Assembly: GCF_037203705.1 (NCBI RefSeq)
Contig: NZ_JBBCAT010000001.1
Coordinates: forward strand, 1,833,418-1,897,417
Source: Prosthecomicrobium sp. N25
GTDB taxonomy: Bacteria; Pseudomonadota; Alphaproteobacteria; Rhizobiales; Ancalomicrobiaceae
DNA: 64,000 bases
Reading direction: 5' to 3'
A program made the translations under genes and the position numbers. Position 1 is the first letter of the stretch. Every line of letters begins with the position of its first letter. Shown one piece after another: positions 20,364-29,146 of this stretch. The notes under the pieces are model-generated. The model was given only the letters and a program-made list of their open reading frames with translations, searched no databases and was not told the DNA's origin.

Positions 20364-22874
20364 TCACGCGGCCGGCAGGGCCGAGGCCGCGGCAGCCCTC
20401 GCCGCCGCGCCAGCCGCCGCGGTCGAAGTGTCGATCCCGCCCGTCGAGGACTGGACCGTCACGGTCGCGCTGGCGAACTCGATGCCGTTCTCCTGGAAGG
20501 CCTTGTAGAGCCGCTTCAGGCCCTCGCGCTGGATCAGGCTCGGCGTCCCCGGCCGTGCGGTGAACTTGAAGCGCACGATGAGCGCGTTCTCGGCCACGTC
20601 CGCCACGCCCTGAAGCTTCAGCGGCGAGATGAACTGGCCCTTGAACGCCGGGTCGTCCGCGAGCGCGATGCCGACCTTCTTGGTCGTCTTGCGCAGCTTC
20701 TCGAGATCCGTCGACCGGGCCATGCGCAGGTTGAACTTCACGGTCGTCCAGTCCCGGCTGTAGTTGGTGACGAGGCCGAGCTGCCCGTACGGGATCGTGT
20801 GCACCATGCCGTTCTGATGGCGCAGGCGCAGGGAGCGCACCGTGAAGCCCTCGACCGTCCCCTTCGCGTGGCCGCACTCGATGTATTCGCCGACCCGGAA
20901 GGCGTCGTCCGCCAGGAAGAACACGCCCGACACCACGTCCTTGACCAGGGACTGGCTCCCGAACGAGATCGCCAGGCCCGCCACCGAGGCCCCGGCGATC
21001 AGCGGTGTCGTGTTGACCCCCAGCTCCGACAGGATGAGCAGCAGGCCGACGACGATCGTGAAGATATAGATCGCCACGCGCAGGAGGGGCATCAGGGTGG
21101 CCATGCGGGAGGGCGGGGCGAGGGCGACATCCTCGTCGACCCCGGGCATGAGCATCGGCGACCGGCGGTAGCGCGCCGAGAAGTACTCGACGATTTCCCA
21201 GATCAGGTATCCGCCCGCCAGGACGAAGCCGGAAGTCGTGCAGGCGCGCAGGACGCCCAGCCACGCGGAGCGGTCCACCAGGGCCAGCACGTCGACCACC
21301 CAGGCCTGGGCGATCACGATGCCGGCCGTGATGTAGACCACCACGCGCAGGCACCGGATCGCCACCGCCATCTTGAGCGGCAGGGCCAGGACCGCCTCGG
21401 CGACGGCCTCGGGCGTGGCGGGTGCCGGTGGCGGCACCTCCGGCGGCAGTTCGGTCTCGAGCGTGAAGAGCTGCTCGGCGCTCTGGCCCGGCAGGGGGTA
21501 CGGCATGTCGAGCGCGTCGCTCGCCTCCGCTCTGGCGACGGCGTCGGTGCGGGGTGCCTCCGACCGGGCGGCGGCCGCGGCGATCGCGGCCGCGCGGGCC
21601 GCCTCCCGGGCGCGCGAGGCGACCGACCGGCGCAGCACCCAGCGCAGGAGCGTCTCGAACAGGACCAGTCCCACCAGGATGGCGAGCGTCATGACGAGGA
21701 CGCGACCCGCGGTCGCCACGCGCGTCACCGCGCCGTGGATCTGGGCGATCAGCAGCACCGCCAGGGTCGCCTGGCCGATGGCGAACCAGTGGTCGGCCAG
21801 GAAGCGGCCGACGGACGCTCCGACGCGGTCCGAGGCCGCCAGGCCGGCGAACCAGCGTCCGATCTCGGCGCGGTTGGCGTGGAGGCACCATTGCAGCAGG
21901 CCGAAGGCCACAAGGCCGTTGAGCAGCCGGGCCGCCGCCAGGACCTCCGGGCGGGTCTCGATCGCGGCCGTGACCAGGTAGAGGAGTTGGAGGACCGAGA
22001 GGCCGAGGGCGACGGCCGAGATGAGCCGATAGAGCCGGCTGGCGTCCGCGTCGCCGAGCGGAGCGATCCGGGCCACGGGGATTCCGGGACGCAGGATCAC
22101 CCGGAAGACCATCGCCACGATACGCCACTGGAGCAGCGTCTCCAGGACGCCGGCGGCAAGGCGGTCCTGCGGGGTCTTGCCGGGAAAGAAGGTGCCGATG
22201 GCCCCTTGGGATACGATCCAGAGCGCAGCCACCGCGGCAATGTCCATCGCCAGGCGCGCCAGGACGAGGCGCCCCGCGCCGGTGCCCGGCGGCATGAATC
22301 GGGCCGCGGCGGCGGCGAGGCCGGCGCGCACGAGCCGCTCGGCGAGGAACGACACGGCGACCGCGAAGGCGAGCAGGAGCAGGTAGGCGCCCACCCCCGA
22401 GCCGCCGCGCGCGCGCTCGTCGAGGCGGCCCGGGATCGATCCGTAGACCGCCCCCAGGTCCGGCAGCGCCGTCACGGCTGCCGCCGCGCTCCGGACGAAG
22501 CGGCTGATGCGCTCGTAGCGCGCGTCCTCCAGAGCCTGGAGCTTCGCCGGATCGGTCGTCCCCGCCTTCGCGGCTTCGCCCTCGGCCCCTGCGTCGCCGG
22601 CGAGCCGACCGGCCATCGCCCGGGAAACCCGGTCCACCAGGAGGTCGAACTGCTTGTCGCTGAGCCCCGTACCGGCCGCCTGCGGCGCCGCTGTCGCGGC
22701 CCCCGCGGCGGCGCCCGGCGCGGGGGCGAGCAGGGCCGCGAGGCCGAAGAGGAGGGCCGCGACGAGCGCGTCCCGCCAGAAGCGGATCCCGGTCCCGGCA
22801 TCGCGGGCGGTCGCAGGCCGGGCCCTCTTCGGCGGTGCGATCCGGGGGCTCGCGCCACAAGATGGAACGTTCAT
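20364..22874 (-). CDS. Large MscS-family mechanosensitive channel
   Basis: 836 residues, inner membrane. An N-terminal signal-like helix (about 35-60) and an Ala-rich periplasmic region are followed by roughly ten membrane helices. The C-terminal MscS module is clear: pore helix AGASVAGLAISFGSQSLVKD, then FFLADDAFRVGEYIE and the soluble vestibule domain. Length puts it with the multi-helix MscS paralogues (YbdG/MscM-like and larger) rather than the 286-residue MscS. Role: release of solutes on hypo-osmotic shock. The start at 22874 has GGAAGGACGAGG directly upstream; an in-frame ATG 13 codons earlier lacks a site. AT-rich sequence at 22930-22965 probably holds its promoter. Confidence 0.9.
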   Translation of the reverse strand: MNVPSCGASPRIAPPKRARPATARDAGTGIRFWRDALVAALLFGLAALLAPAPGAAAGAATAAPQAAGTGLSDKQFDLLVDRVSRAMAGRLAGDAGAEGEAAKAGTTDPAKLQALEDARYERISRFVRSAAAAVTALPDLGAVYGSIPGRLDERARGGSGVGAYLLLLAFAVAVSFLAERLVRAGLAAAAARFMPPGTGAGRLVLARLAMDIAAVAALWIVSQGAIGTFFPGKTPQDRLAAGVLETLLQWRIVAMVFRVILRPGIPVARIAPLGDADASRLYRLISAVALGLSVLQLLYLVTAAIETRPEVLAAARLLNGLVAFGLLQWCLHANRAEIGRWFAGLAASDRVGASVGRFLADHWFAIGQATLAVLLIAQIHGAVTRVATAGRVLVMTLAILVGLVLFETLLRWVLRRSVASRAREAARAAAIAAAAARSEAPRTDAVARAEASDALDMPYPLPGQSAEQLFTLETELPPEVPPPAPATPEAVAEAVLALPLKMAVAIRCLRVVVYITAGIVIAQAWVVDVLALVDRSAWLGVLRACTTSGFVLAGGYLIWEIVEYFSARYRRSPMLMPGVDEDVALAPPSRMATLMPLLRVAIYIFTIVVGLLLILSELGVNTTPLIAGASVAGLAISFGSQSLVKDVVSGVFFLADDAFRVGEYIECGHAKGTVEGFTVRSLRLRHQNGMVHTIPYGQLGLVTNYSRDWTTVKFNLRMARSTDLEKLRKTTKKVGIALADDPAFKGQFISPLKLQGVADVAENALIVRFKFTARPGTPSLIQREGLKRLYKAFQENGIEFASATVTVQSSTGGIDTSTAAAGAAARAAAASALPAA

Positions 22875-23091
22875 CCTCGTCCTTCCGGCATGCCGCCACG
22901 ATCGGGCGGGCACGCGCGCAGCATCGCGCGTCTATAAGTTCAGAAATTCATATATCACGCTAAGGAAATGAACAGCCCGGCGGTGTTCGTATTCCCGGTT
23001 GCCCACAGGCCGCGGCGGCCGTTCCGGCGCATCCGGGCCGCCGGCCCTCGACCGACGCGCTCGTGGCCCGGACGCCCGTGTCCTCCGGCGG

Positions 23092-24273
23092 TCACCGCAC
23101 GGCCAGGACCGCTGCCGCGAAGCGCTCCACCTGGTCGAGCCGAAGGCCCGCCACGTTGATGCGGCCGTCCTCGACGACGTAGATCGCGTGCTCGTCGCGC
23201 AGACGCCGCGCCTTCTCGGCCGTCACGCCGATCAGCGAGAACATGCCCTTGTCGCGCGACAGGAAGGCGTAGTCCGACCCGTTGGTGAGGCGCGCGAAGG
23301 CGGCCGCCAGGGCCTGCCGGAGCGCCTCGATGGTGACCCTCATGGCCTCCAGCTCGGCGCGCCAGTCCGCGGCGAGCACGGGATCCTGCAGCACCGTCCT
23401 CACCACGGCCGCGCCGTGGTCGGGCGGCATGGAATAGAGGATGCGGTTCCTGACCACCATGTGGCCTTGCGCGACCGCGGCCGTCCCGGCGTCGGCGGCG
23501 AGCGCGAAGGCGGCACCGGTCCGCTCGCGGTAGAGGCCGAAGTTCTTCGAGCACGAGACCGCCACCAGGAGCTCCGGCACCGTCCGCGCCAGGAGCCGCA
23601 CCGCGAAGGCGTCGTCCTCCAGCCCGTCGCCGAAGCCGAGATAGGCGAGGTCGACGAAGGGCAGCAGCCGGCGCTCGGCGAGGAGGGCCGCGAGCCGGCG
23701 CCACTGGTCGCCGTCGAGGTCGGCGCCGGACGGGTTGTGGCAGCAGCCGTGCAGGAGGACCACGTCGCCCGGCGCAGCCCCCGCGAGATGGGCGAGCATG
23801 CCCTCGAAGTCGACGCGCTCGGGCCCCTCCCCGAGATACCGGTAGGGCGCGAGACGCAGCCGGTTGTCCGTCAGGATGGCGACGTGGTTGATCCAGGTCG
23901 GGTCGGGCACATGCACGGTCACCCCCGGCCGCGCCGCGGCGACGAGCCCGGCCAGCACCGAGAGCGCGCCGGCGCCGCCCGCCGTCTGCACGCCCCGGAT
24001 CCGCTCGCGCGGCAGCTCCGGGCCGAAGACGAGCGGGGCGACCAGGTCGCAGAAGACCGGATCGCCGGCGGGCCCCACATAGGTCTTGGTCGTCTCCGAC
24101 GCGAGGAGCCGCCGTTCGGCTTCCTTGACGGCGCGCGGGATCGGCGTCCGTCCGTCCGCGTCCCGGTAGACCCCGACGCCGAGGTCGATCTTCTCCGGCC
24201 GTGGATCCTCGCGGAAGATCGCCATGAGCGACAGGATCTTGTCCGGTGGAGGCATCCGCAGGTCTTCGAACAT
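23092..24273 (-). CDS. Aromatic/aspartate-type aminotransferase (class I)
   Basis: 393 residues. PLP enzyme of the AspC/TyrB group (subgroup I-gamma): GVGVYRD near residue 33, the substrate loop YVGPAGDP, HGCCHNPSGADL, and the Schiff-base lysine in SCSKNFGLYRERTG. It would swap an amino group between an aromatic or dicarboxylic amino acid and 2-oxoglutarate. The start MFEDLRMPPPD at 24273 has GGGAGG seven bases upstream; an ATG eight codons earlier has none. It is the last gene of the long minus-strand operon, 38 bases after the ammonia-lyase gene. Unusually, a lyase and a transaminase that could act on the same amino acid sit side by side. Confidence 0.9.
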   Translation of the reverse strand: MFEDLRMPPPDKILSLMAIFREDPRPEKIDLGVGVYRDADGRTPIPRAVKEAERRLLASETTKTYVGPAGDPVFCDLVAPLVFGPELPRERIRGVQTAGGAGALSVLAGLVAAARPGVTVHVPDPTWINHVAILTDNRLRLAPYRYLGEGPERVDFEGMLAHLAGAAPGDVVLLHGCCHNPSGADLDGDQWRRLAALLAERRLLPFVDLAYLGFGDGLEDDAFAVRLLARTVPELLVAVSCSKNFGLYRERTGAAFALAADAGTAAVAQGHMVVRNRILYSMPPDHGAAVVRTVLQDPVLAADWRAELEAMRVTIEALRQALAAAFARLTNGSDYAFLSRDKGMFSLIGVTAEKARRLRDEHAIYVVEDGRINVAGLRLDQVERFAAAVLAVR

Positions 24274-24311
24274 CGCCGTCCTCCCGTCGGTGGGCATCGT
24301 CCCGCGGCCCG

Positions 24312-25925
24312 TCAGGCCAGCGCGCCCACGGCCGCCTCGACCGTATCCAGGATCGCACCGGACCGCACCGCTTCAAGGGCCGGCCGGATCTGCAATTGCA
24401 TGTAGCCGTCCTCCTGCTGGAACGGGATCGCGGCGCGGAGCGCGTCGTAGACCGCCTGGCTGCCGGCACCGAGCCGGAAGCCGCCGAGCACCGGCTCGGT
24501 CAGGTAGATCGCCCGGGCGGAGAGAAGGGCCTCGACGCCGAGGATCTTGGGCATGTTGTCGATCACCTGCCGCGCCTTCCGGCAGGACCAGGGCGCCATC
24601 GAGACATGGTCCTCCTGGCTGCTCTTGGTCGGGATCGTGTCGACGACCGACGGGAAGGCGAGCGTCTTGTTCTCGGAGGCGACCGCCGCCGCCGAGGTGG
24701 AGATGATGCCGTAGCCGTAGTTGAGGCCGATCGGCTTGCCGGCGAGGTTGGGCGGCAGGCCATAGTTGAGGGTGGTGTCGCAGAGGGCGAAGAGCCGGCG
24801 CTCCGAGATGTTGCCGATCTCCACCATCGCGATGGCGAGGATGTCCATCGCGAAGGCGATCGGCTCGCAATGGAAGTTGCCGCCCGACAGGAATTCCAAA
24901 GCCCCCAGCTCGTTCCAGAAGACGAGCGGGTTGTCGGTCGCCGCGTTGAGCTCGCGCGTGACGATGACCTTGGCGTGGTCGAGTTGGTCCCGGCAGCTCC
25001 CGTGCACCTGGGGGAGGCAGCGGAACGAATACTGGTCCTGCACGCGGGCCGAATGCTTGGGATGCAGGACGTCGTCCTCCAGGTGCACCGCTCGGGCGGC
25101 CTCGGTGGTGCGCCGGCTGCCCTCCGTGATGCGGCGGACGTTCGAGGCCGTGGCGATCTGGCCGGGCTGCTTGCGAACGGCGTGGATGCGCGGGTCGAAG
25201 GCCGCCTGCTCGCCGCGGATCGCCTCCAGGCTGAGCGCGCCGGTCGTGTCGGCGATCTTCATCAGCCGCTCGGCATCGGCGAGATTGAGAACCGCCATCG
25301 CGGCGCACAGGCTGTTGCCGTTGATCAGGGCCAGGCAGTCCTTGGCGCGCAGGTCGAAGCGGACGGGCGCGATGCCGGCCCTTGCGAGCGCGTCCGGGGC
25401 CCTCATCCGCTCGCCCTCGTACCAGGCCTCCGCGTCCTCGTGGCCGATCAGCACCGAGACCATGTGGGCGAGCGGCGCGAGGTCGCCGGAGGCACCGACC
25501 GACCCCTGGATCGGCACCACCGGATGGACGCCGCGGTTGAGCATCTCGACCAGCCGGTCGACCACCGCCATGCGCAGGCCCGAGACGCCGAGGCAGAAGG
25601 CGTTGATGCGCACGGCCATCATGGCGCGCACGATCTCCTCCGACGCGGGCTCGCCCATGCCCGAGCAATGGGACAGGACGATGTTGCGCTGGAAGCGATC
25701 GTTGTCGGCCTGGTCGATGGCGTAGTCCTTGAGCTTGCCCACCCCGGTGTTGAAGCCGTAGGTCGGCGGCGCGTTCTCGGTCAGCCAGTTCTCCTCGATG
25801 TAGGCGCGCACCCTCACGATCTCGGCGCGGGCGGCGTCCGCGATGGCGACCGGCGCGCGCTCGCGCGCGATGCGGACGACGTCCTCGATCGTGAGGCTGT
25901 CGCCGTCGAGAATGATGGGCTGCAT
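24312..25925 (-). CDS. Histidine/aromatic amino acid ammonia-lyase (MIO enzyme)
   Basis: 537 residues, a little longer than HutH (about 510). The MIO cofactor forms from Ala145-Ser146-Gly147 in GSVGASGDLAPLAHM. Catalytic Tyr56 is in TYGFNTGVG, and QEDHVSMAPWS is conserved. The selectivity pair near residue 85 is Ser-His (LSHCSGMGEP), as in histidine ammonia-lyases; tyrosine lyases have His-Leu and phenylalanine lyases Phe-Leu here (family knowledge). It eliminates ammonia from the amino acid to give a trans-2,3-unsaturated acid. There is no urocanase, hutI or hutG nearby, so an ordinary histidine-degradation role is doubtful. Ergothionase, another member of this family, is a possible alternative. 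Confidence 0.88.
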   Translation of the reverse strand: MQPIILDGDSLTIEDVVRIARERAPVAIADAARAEIVRVRAYIEENWLTENAPPTYGFNTGVGKLKDYAIDQADNDRFQRNIVLSHCSGMGEPASEEIVRAMMAVRINAFCLGVSGLRMAVVDRLVEMLNRGVHPVVPIQGSVGASGDLAPLAHMVSVLIGHEDAEAWYEGERMRAPDALARAGIAPVRFDLRAKDCLALINGNSLCAAMAVLNLADAERLMKIADTTGALSLEAIRGEQAAFDPRIHAVRKQPGQIATASNVRRITEGSRRTTEAARAVHLEDDVLHPKHSARVQDQYSFRCLPQVHGSCRDQLDHAKVIVTRELNAATDNPLVFWNELGALEFLSGGNFHCEPIAFAMDILAIAMVEIGNISERRLFALCDTTLNYGLPPNLAGKPIGLNYGYGIISTSAAAVASENKTLAFPSVVDTIPTKSSQEDHVSMAPWSCRKARQVIDNMPKILGVEALLSARAIYLTEPVLGGFRLGAGSQAVYDALRAAIPFQQEDGYMQLQIRPALEAVRSGAILDTVEAAVGALA

Positions 25926-25994
25926 GGCTGGTCCTCTGCTCGGTCCGGCCGGCGACTCGGGCGCGCCGGGATGGTTCGGGTCTTCGTCGGTCGG

Positions 25995-27263
25995 TCAGGC
26001 GGGCGGCGCGAAGGCGGCGTCCCGCAGCATCAGGGTGCCGAGCAGCACGTCGGCCGCGTCGGCGAGCGCATCCGGGTCGGTCCACTCCTCCGGACAGTGG
26101 CTCTTGCCGACGCGGGACGGCGCGAACAGCATCGCCGAGGGCGCGACCCGCGCCAGGAAGGCCGCGTCGTGGCCGGCGCCCGACGCGAGCGGGCGCGTGC
26201 CGAGGCCGAGACGGCGCGCCGCCTCGGCGATGTCGGCGCCGAGGCCCGGGTCGCAGACCGCCGCGGTGGTCCGGCTGACGACCTCGAAGGCCTCGACGCG
26301 GCATCCTTCCGCCTCCGCGGCCGCGGCCGCCATGGCGGACAGCGCCTCGATGAAGCGGGTCATGGCCCCGTCAATTTCGGCCCGGATGTCGACGATCGCC
26401 TCCGCGGCGCCCGGCAGCACGTTGGCGCCGCCCGGCTCCAGGCGCAGGACACCCACGGTCGCGGTGAAGTGGCCGTTGCCCGGATGGGCGCGGGCGCCGT
26501 CGCGAACCGCCAGCAGGAGGCGCGCGACCGCGAGGCCGGCGTCCCGGCGCCCCGCCATCGGGACCGTTCCCGCGTGGCCGGCGACGCCCGCGAAGCGGAC
26601 GCGCACCCGGCCGATGCCGACGATGCCGCTGACGATTCCGATCGGAATCCCTTCCGTCTCGAGCACCGGTCCCTGCTCGATGTGCAACTCCACGAAGGCG
26701 GCCACGTCGCTCCGCTTCGCACTCCCCAGGTCCGCCACCGAGCCGCCGATCCGGTCGATCGCCGCGGCGAGCGGCTCACCGCCGGGACCCGCCATGGCCA
26801 GTTCGCGGGGGCCCAGCGCCCCGGCCATGCCGCGGCTGCCGATGCAGGAGAGGCCCCACTCGCTCGGTTCCTCGGCCAGGAAGTCGACGACCTCGACCGT
26901 GTGCCGCGGCCGGTAGCCGGCCGCCCGCATGGCGCGGACCGCCGCCAGGCTCGCCGCCACCCCCGCGATGCCGTCAAAGCGGCCGCCGTCCGGGACCGTG
27001 TCGCTGTGCGACCCGGTCATTAGTACCGGCGCGGCCGGATCCTCCGCCGCCCAGCGGCCGATCAGGTTGCCGGCCGGGTCGATCCGGACGTCCAGCCCGG
27101 CCTCCGCGAAGCGCCGGGCGAGATAGGCCCGGCCCTCCAGGAAAAGCGGCGAGAAGGACCGCCGGGTCCAGGGGCGTGCCGGATCGGTGATCGCCGCGAG
27201 CGCGTCGATGTCGGCGCGGAACGCCGCCCGGTCGATGGTGAGCAGGGGAGGCACGGCGCTCAT
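25995..27263 (-). CDS. M20-family Zn amidohydrolase, N-carbamoyl amino acid hydrolase / allantoate amidohydrolase type
   Basis: 422 residues. Family TIGR01879-like (HyuC, AllC, beta-ureidopropionase). Metal ligands are seen in MTGSHSDTVPDGG, GRFDGIAG, FLAEEPSEWG, FVELHIEQGP and a late HCPEEWT. HIEQGP is diagnostic for carbamoylase-type M20 enzymes as opposed to plain peptidases. They remove the carbamoyl group from an N-carbamoyl amino acid or ureido acid with release of CO2 and ammonia. The ATG overlaps the stop of the cyclic amidohydrolase gene (ATGA), so the two are coupled and probably act in sequence: ring opening, then decarbamoylation. Confidence 0.88.
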   Translation of the reverse strand: MSAVPPLLTIDRAAFRADIDALAAITDPARPWTRRSFSPLFLEGRAYLARRFAEAGLDVRIDPAGNLIGRWAAEDPAAPVLMTGSHSDTVPDGGRFDGIAGVAASLAAVRAMRAAGYRPRHTVEVVDFLAEEPSEWGLSCIGSRGMAGALGPRELAMAGPGGEPLAAAIDRIGGSVADLGSAKRSDVAAFVELHIEQGPVLETEGIPIGIVSGIVGIGRVRVRFAGVAGHAGTVPMAGRRDAGLAVARLLLAVRDGARAHPGNGHFTATVGVLRLEPGGANVLPGAAEAIVDIRAEIDGAMTRFIEALSAMAAAAAEAEGCRVEAFEVVSRTTAAVCDPGLGADIAEAARRLGLGTRPLASGAGHDAAFLARVAPSAMLFAPSRVGKSHCPEEWTDPDALADAADVLLGTLMLRDAAFAPPA

Positions 27264-28648
27264 GCCCCCGGCGCCGGGACCGTGGCCGCGAAGGGCCGCG
27301 CGGCCTTGACGAAGCGGCCCGAACCCGGCTCGGCCAGCACGTCCGTGCCGTCGTAGATCATCCGGCCGCGCAGGAACGTGGCGATCGGCCGATGCCGGAT
27401 CAGCCGCCCCTCGTAGGGGCTCCAGTGGACGATGTTGTGCCCGCTCGCGGCCGGGTCGTAGTGGCGCGGCCGCTCGGCGAGGACCGCGACGTCGGCGTCG
27501 AGGCCGACCTGCAGCGCGCCCTTGCGGTCGGAGATCCGGAAGAGCCGCGCCGGATTGCCGGCGAGCAGCCGCGCCGCATGGGTGAGCGGCAGGCCGCGCT
27601 CCGTCAGGCCGTCCACCAGGAGGCTCGCCAGCACCTCGAGGCTCGGCATGCCCGACGCGTTCTCCAGCATGACCGGCGAGGACTTGCGCGACAGGCTCCA
27701 GGAGACGTGGTCGGTCGACACGATCGTCACGTTGCCGGCCCCGAGGTGAGCCCAGATCGCCTCGCGCTCGGCGCGGCTGCGGACCGGCGGATTGCACTTC
27801 GCCTTGCCCAGCAGGCGCGAGACGTCGTCCTCCTCCGAGAGGACCAGATAGTGGATGCAGGCCTCGATGGTCGCCTCGAAGCCCTGGTCGCGATAGGCCT
27901 CCGCGATCTCGTAGCCGCGGCCGACCGAGCAATGGACGATGTGGGAGCGGCAACCGGTATCGGCGCCGATCTCGTAGACCTCGGCGATCGCCAGGGTCTC
28001 GGAGATCGCCGGCCGGGACGCGCCGTGGGCCCGCCAGTCGGTCACGCCGCTCGCCGCCACCGCCCTGGACCAGGCCCGGACGCATTCGTCGTTCTCGTTG
28101 TGGACGCCGGCGACGAGACCGGTCTTCGCCACCTCGGCGAAGGCTTCGTGGAGGAGCGGCGTGGCGATGCGCGGGAAGCGGTCGGGGTGGGTCTCGAAGG
28201 TCGAGAACTTGAAGCCGATCGCCCCGGCCTCCGCCATCGCGGCGATGTGGGCGGTGCCGTCGGAGGGGCGGATCGTGCCGTAGAGTGCGAAATCGACGCG
28301 CGCCTGCGCGGCGGCGCTCTCGGCCTTGCCGGTGACGAGCTCCGCCGTGCAGATCAGGCTGCCGTCGTCGTAGGGCATGTCGACGATGGTGGTCACCCCG
28401 CCGGCCGCGGCCGAGCGGGTCGACCAGACGAAGTCCTCCTGGCCCGCCTGCGAGCGGGAATGCACCTGCCCGTCGATGACGCCGGGCATCACGTAGGCGT
28501 CGCCGAAGTCGAAGGTCTCCCGCGCGGTGGGCGCCGGGCCTGACCCGACCGCCGCGATCCTCTCGCCCGCGACGGCGACGAAGCCCCGTTCGGTGACGCC
28601 CTCCTCGGTGACGAGGGTTCCGATGATGATGCTGTCGAAATCGGCCAT
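27260..28648 (-). CDS. Cyclic amidohydrolase (dihydropyrimidinase/hydantoinase/allantoinase/dihydroorotase superfamily)
   Basis: 462 residues, TIM-barrel metal hydrolase. Visible ligands: the carbamylated-lysine candidate in GAIGFKFSTF, His in AGVHNEND, His in SHIVHCSV and Asp in IVSTDHVSW. The first metal motif reads GVIDGQVHSRS, with Gln where allantoinases and hydantoinases have the first His of HxH; some dihydroorotases carry the same Gln (DDQVHFREPG type), so it need not be inactive. Family members hydrolyse cyclic amides and ureides. It sits between a TIGR02444 gene and the M20 carbamoylase, whose start it overlaps, which points to a hydantoin- or dihydropyrimidine-like substrate. Confidence 0.87.
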   Translation of the reverse strand: MADFDSIIIGTLVTEEGVTERGFVAVAGERIAAVGSGPAPTARETFDFGDAYVMPGVIDGQVHSRSQAGQEDFVWSTRSAAAGGVTTIVDMPYDDGSLICTAELVTGKAESAAAQARVDFALYGTIRPSDGTAHIAAMAEAGAIGFKFSTFETHPDRFPRIATPLLHEAFAEVAKTGLVAGVHNENDECVRAWSRAVAASGVTDWRAHGASRPAISETLAIAEVYEIGADTGCRSHIVHCSVGRGYEIAEAYRDQGFEATIEACIHYLVLSEEDDVSRLLGKAKCNPPVRSRAEREAIWAHLGAGNVTIVSTDHVSWSLSRKSSPVMLENASGMPSLEVLASLLVDGLTERGLPLTHAARLLAGNPARLFRISDRKGALQVGLDADVAVLAERPRHYDPAASGHNIVHWSPYEGRLIRHRPIATFLRGRMIYDGTDVLAEPGSGRFVKAARPFAATVPAPGA

Positions 28649-28663
28649 GGTGTCCTCGATGGC

Positions 28664-29146
28664 TCAGGCGGGTCTGGGGGCGGCGGCGCGGCGGAGGTCG
28701 ACGAGCGCCGCTTCGGCGCGGGCGGTCGGAGCGCCGAGGTCGGCAAGATAGGGGGCTGCGAGGCCGACCGGCCCCGAGAGCGGTCCGAAGATGGCCGCGA
28801 GGCGCTCCACCTCGATGCGCTCGGCCTCCAGTTCGGCGGCCTTCACCATCCGCCGGAAGGCCTCCTCGGCGGGCGAGGTCGTGCGCCCCTTGAGAGCCCG
28901 GCGCAGCCCGCGCAGCGGGACCACGGCGAGCGCGCGCCAGTCCGCGGCGGCGGCGTGGAGTGTGGCACGGCCGGCGGCGTCCAGGCCTTCGCCCGCCGCA
29001 TCGGCCAGGACGAGGAAGAGGAGGAGCGGCACGTCCGCGTCGAACGCGTCCTGCAGGGCGAGGCAGAGGTCGCCGACGCCGGGCGCCCCGTAGAGGGCGA
29101 CCATGTCGGTCCAGACCTTCCGGCAGAAGGCGGCGCGGGGGCTCAC
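28664..29146 (-). CDS. TIGR02444 (DUF2390) family protein
   Basis: 160 residues, soluble, mainly helical. FCRKVWTDMVALYGAPGVG followed by LALQDAFDADVPLLLFLVL matches the TIGR02444 pattern. Function is unknown for the family. Its start overlaps the stop of the ABC ATPase gene upstream (ATGA), and the amidohydrolase gene follows after 15 bases, so it is embedded in the catabolic operon. Family members are usually stand-alone housekeeping-looking genes, which makes this location odd. A recruited accessory role is possible but unproven. Confidence 0.75.
   Translation of the reverse strand: MSPRAAFCRKVWTDMVALYGAPGVGDLCLALQDAFDADVPLLLFLVLADAAGEGLDAAGRATLHAAAADWRALAVVPLRGLRRALKGRTTSPAEEAFRRMVKAAELEAERIEVERLAAIFGPLSGPVGLAAPYLADLGAPTARAEAALVDLRRAAAPRPA

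Noticed and set aside
20239-22899. Second long minus-strand frame overlapping the MscS gene
   Set aside because: Arg/Gly/Pro-rich translation; the MscS frame has helices and the conserved pore motif.
24312-25925. Standard histidine-utilisation (hut) operon
   Set aside because: hutU, hutI, hutG/F and a HutC-type regulator are all absent from the neighbourhood.
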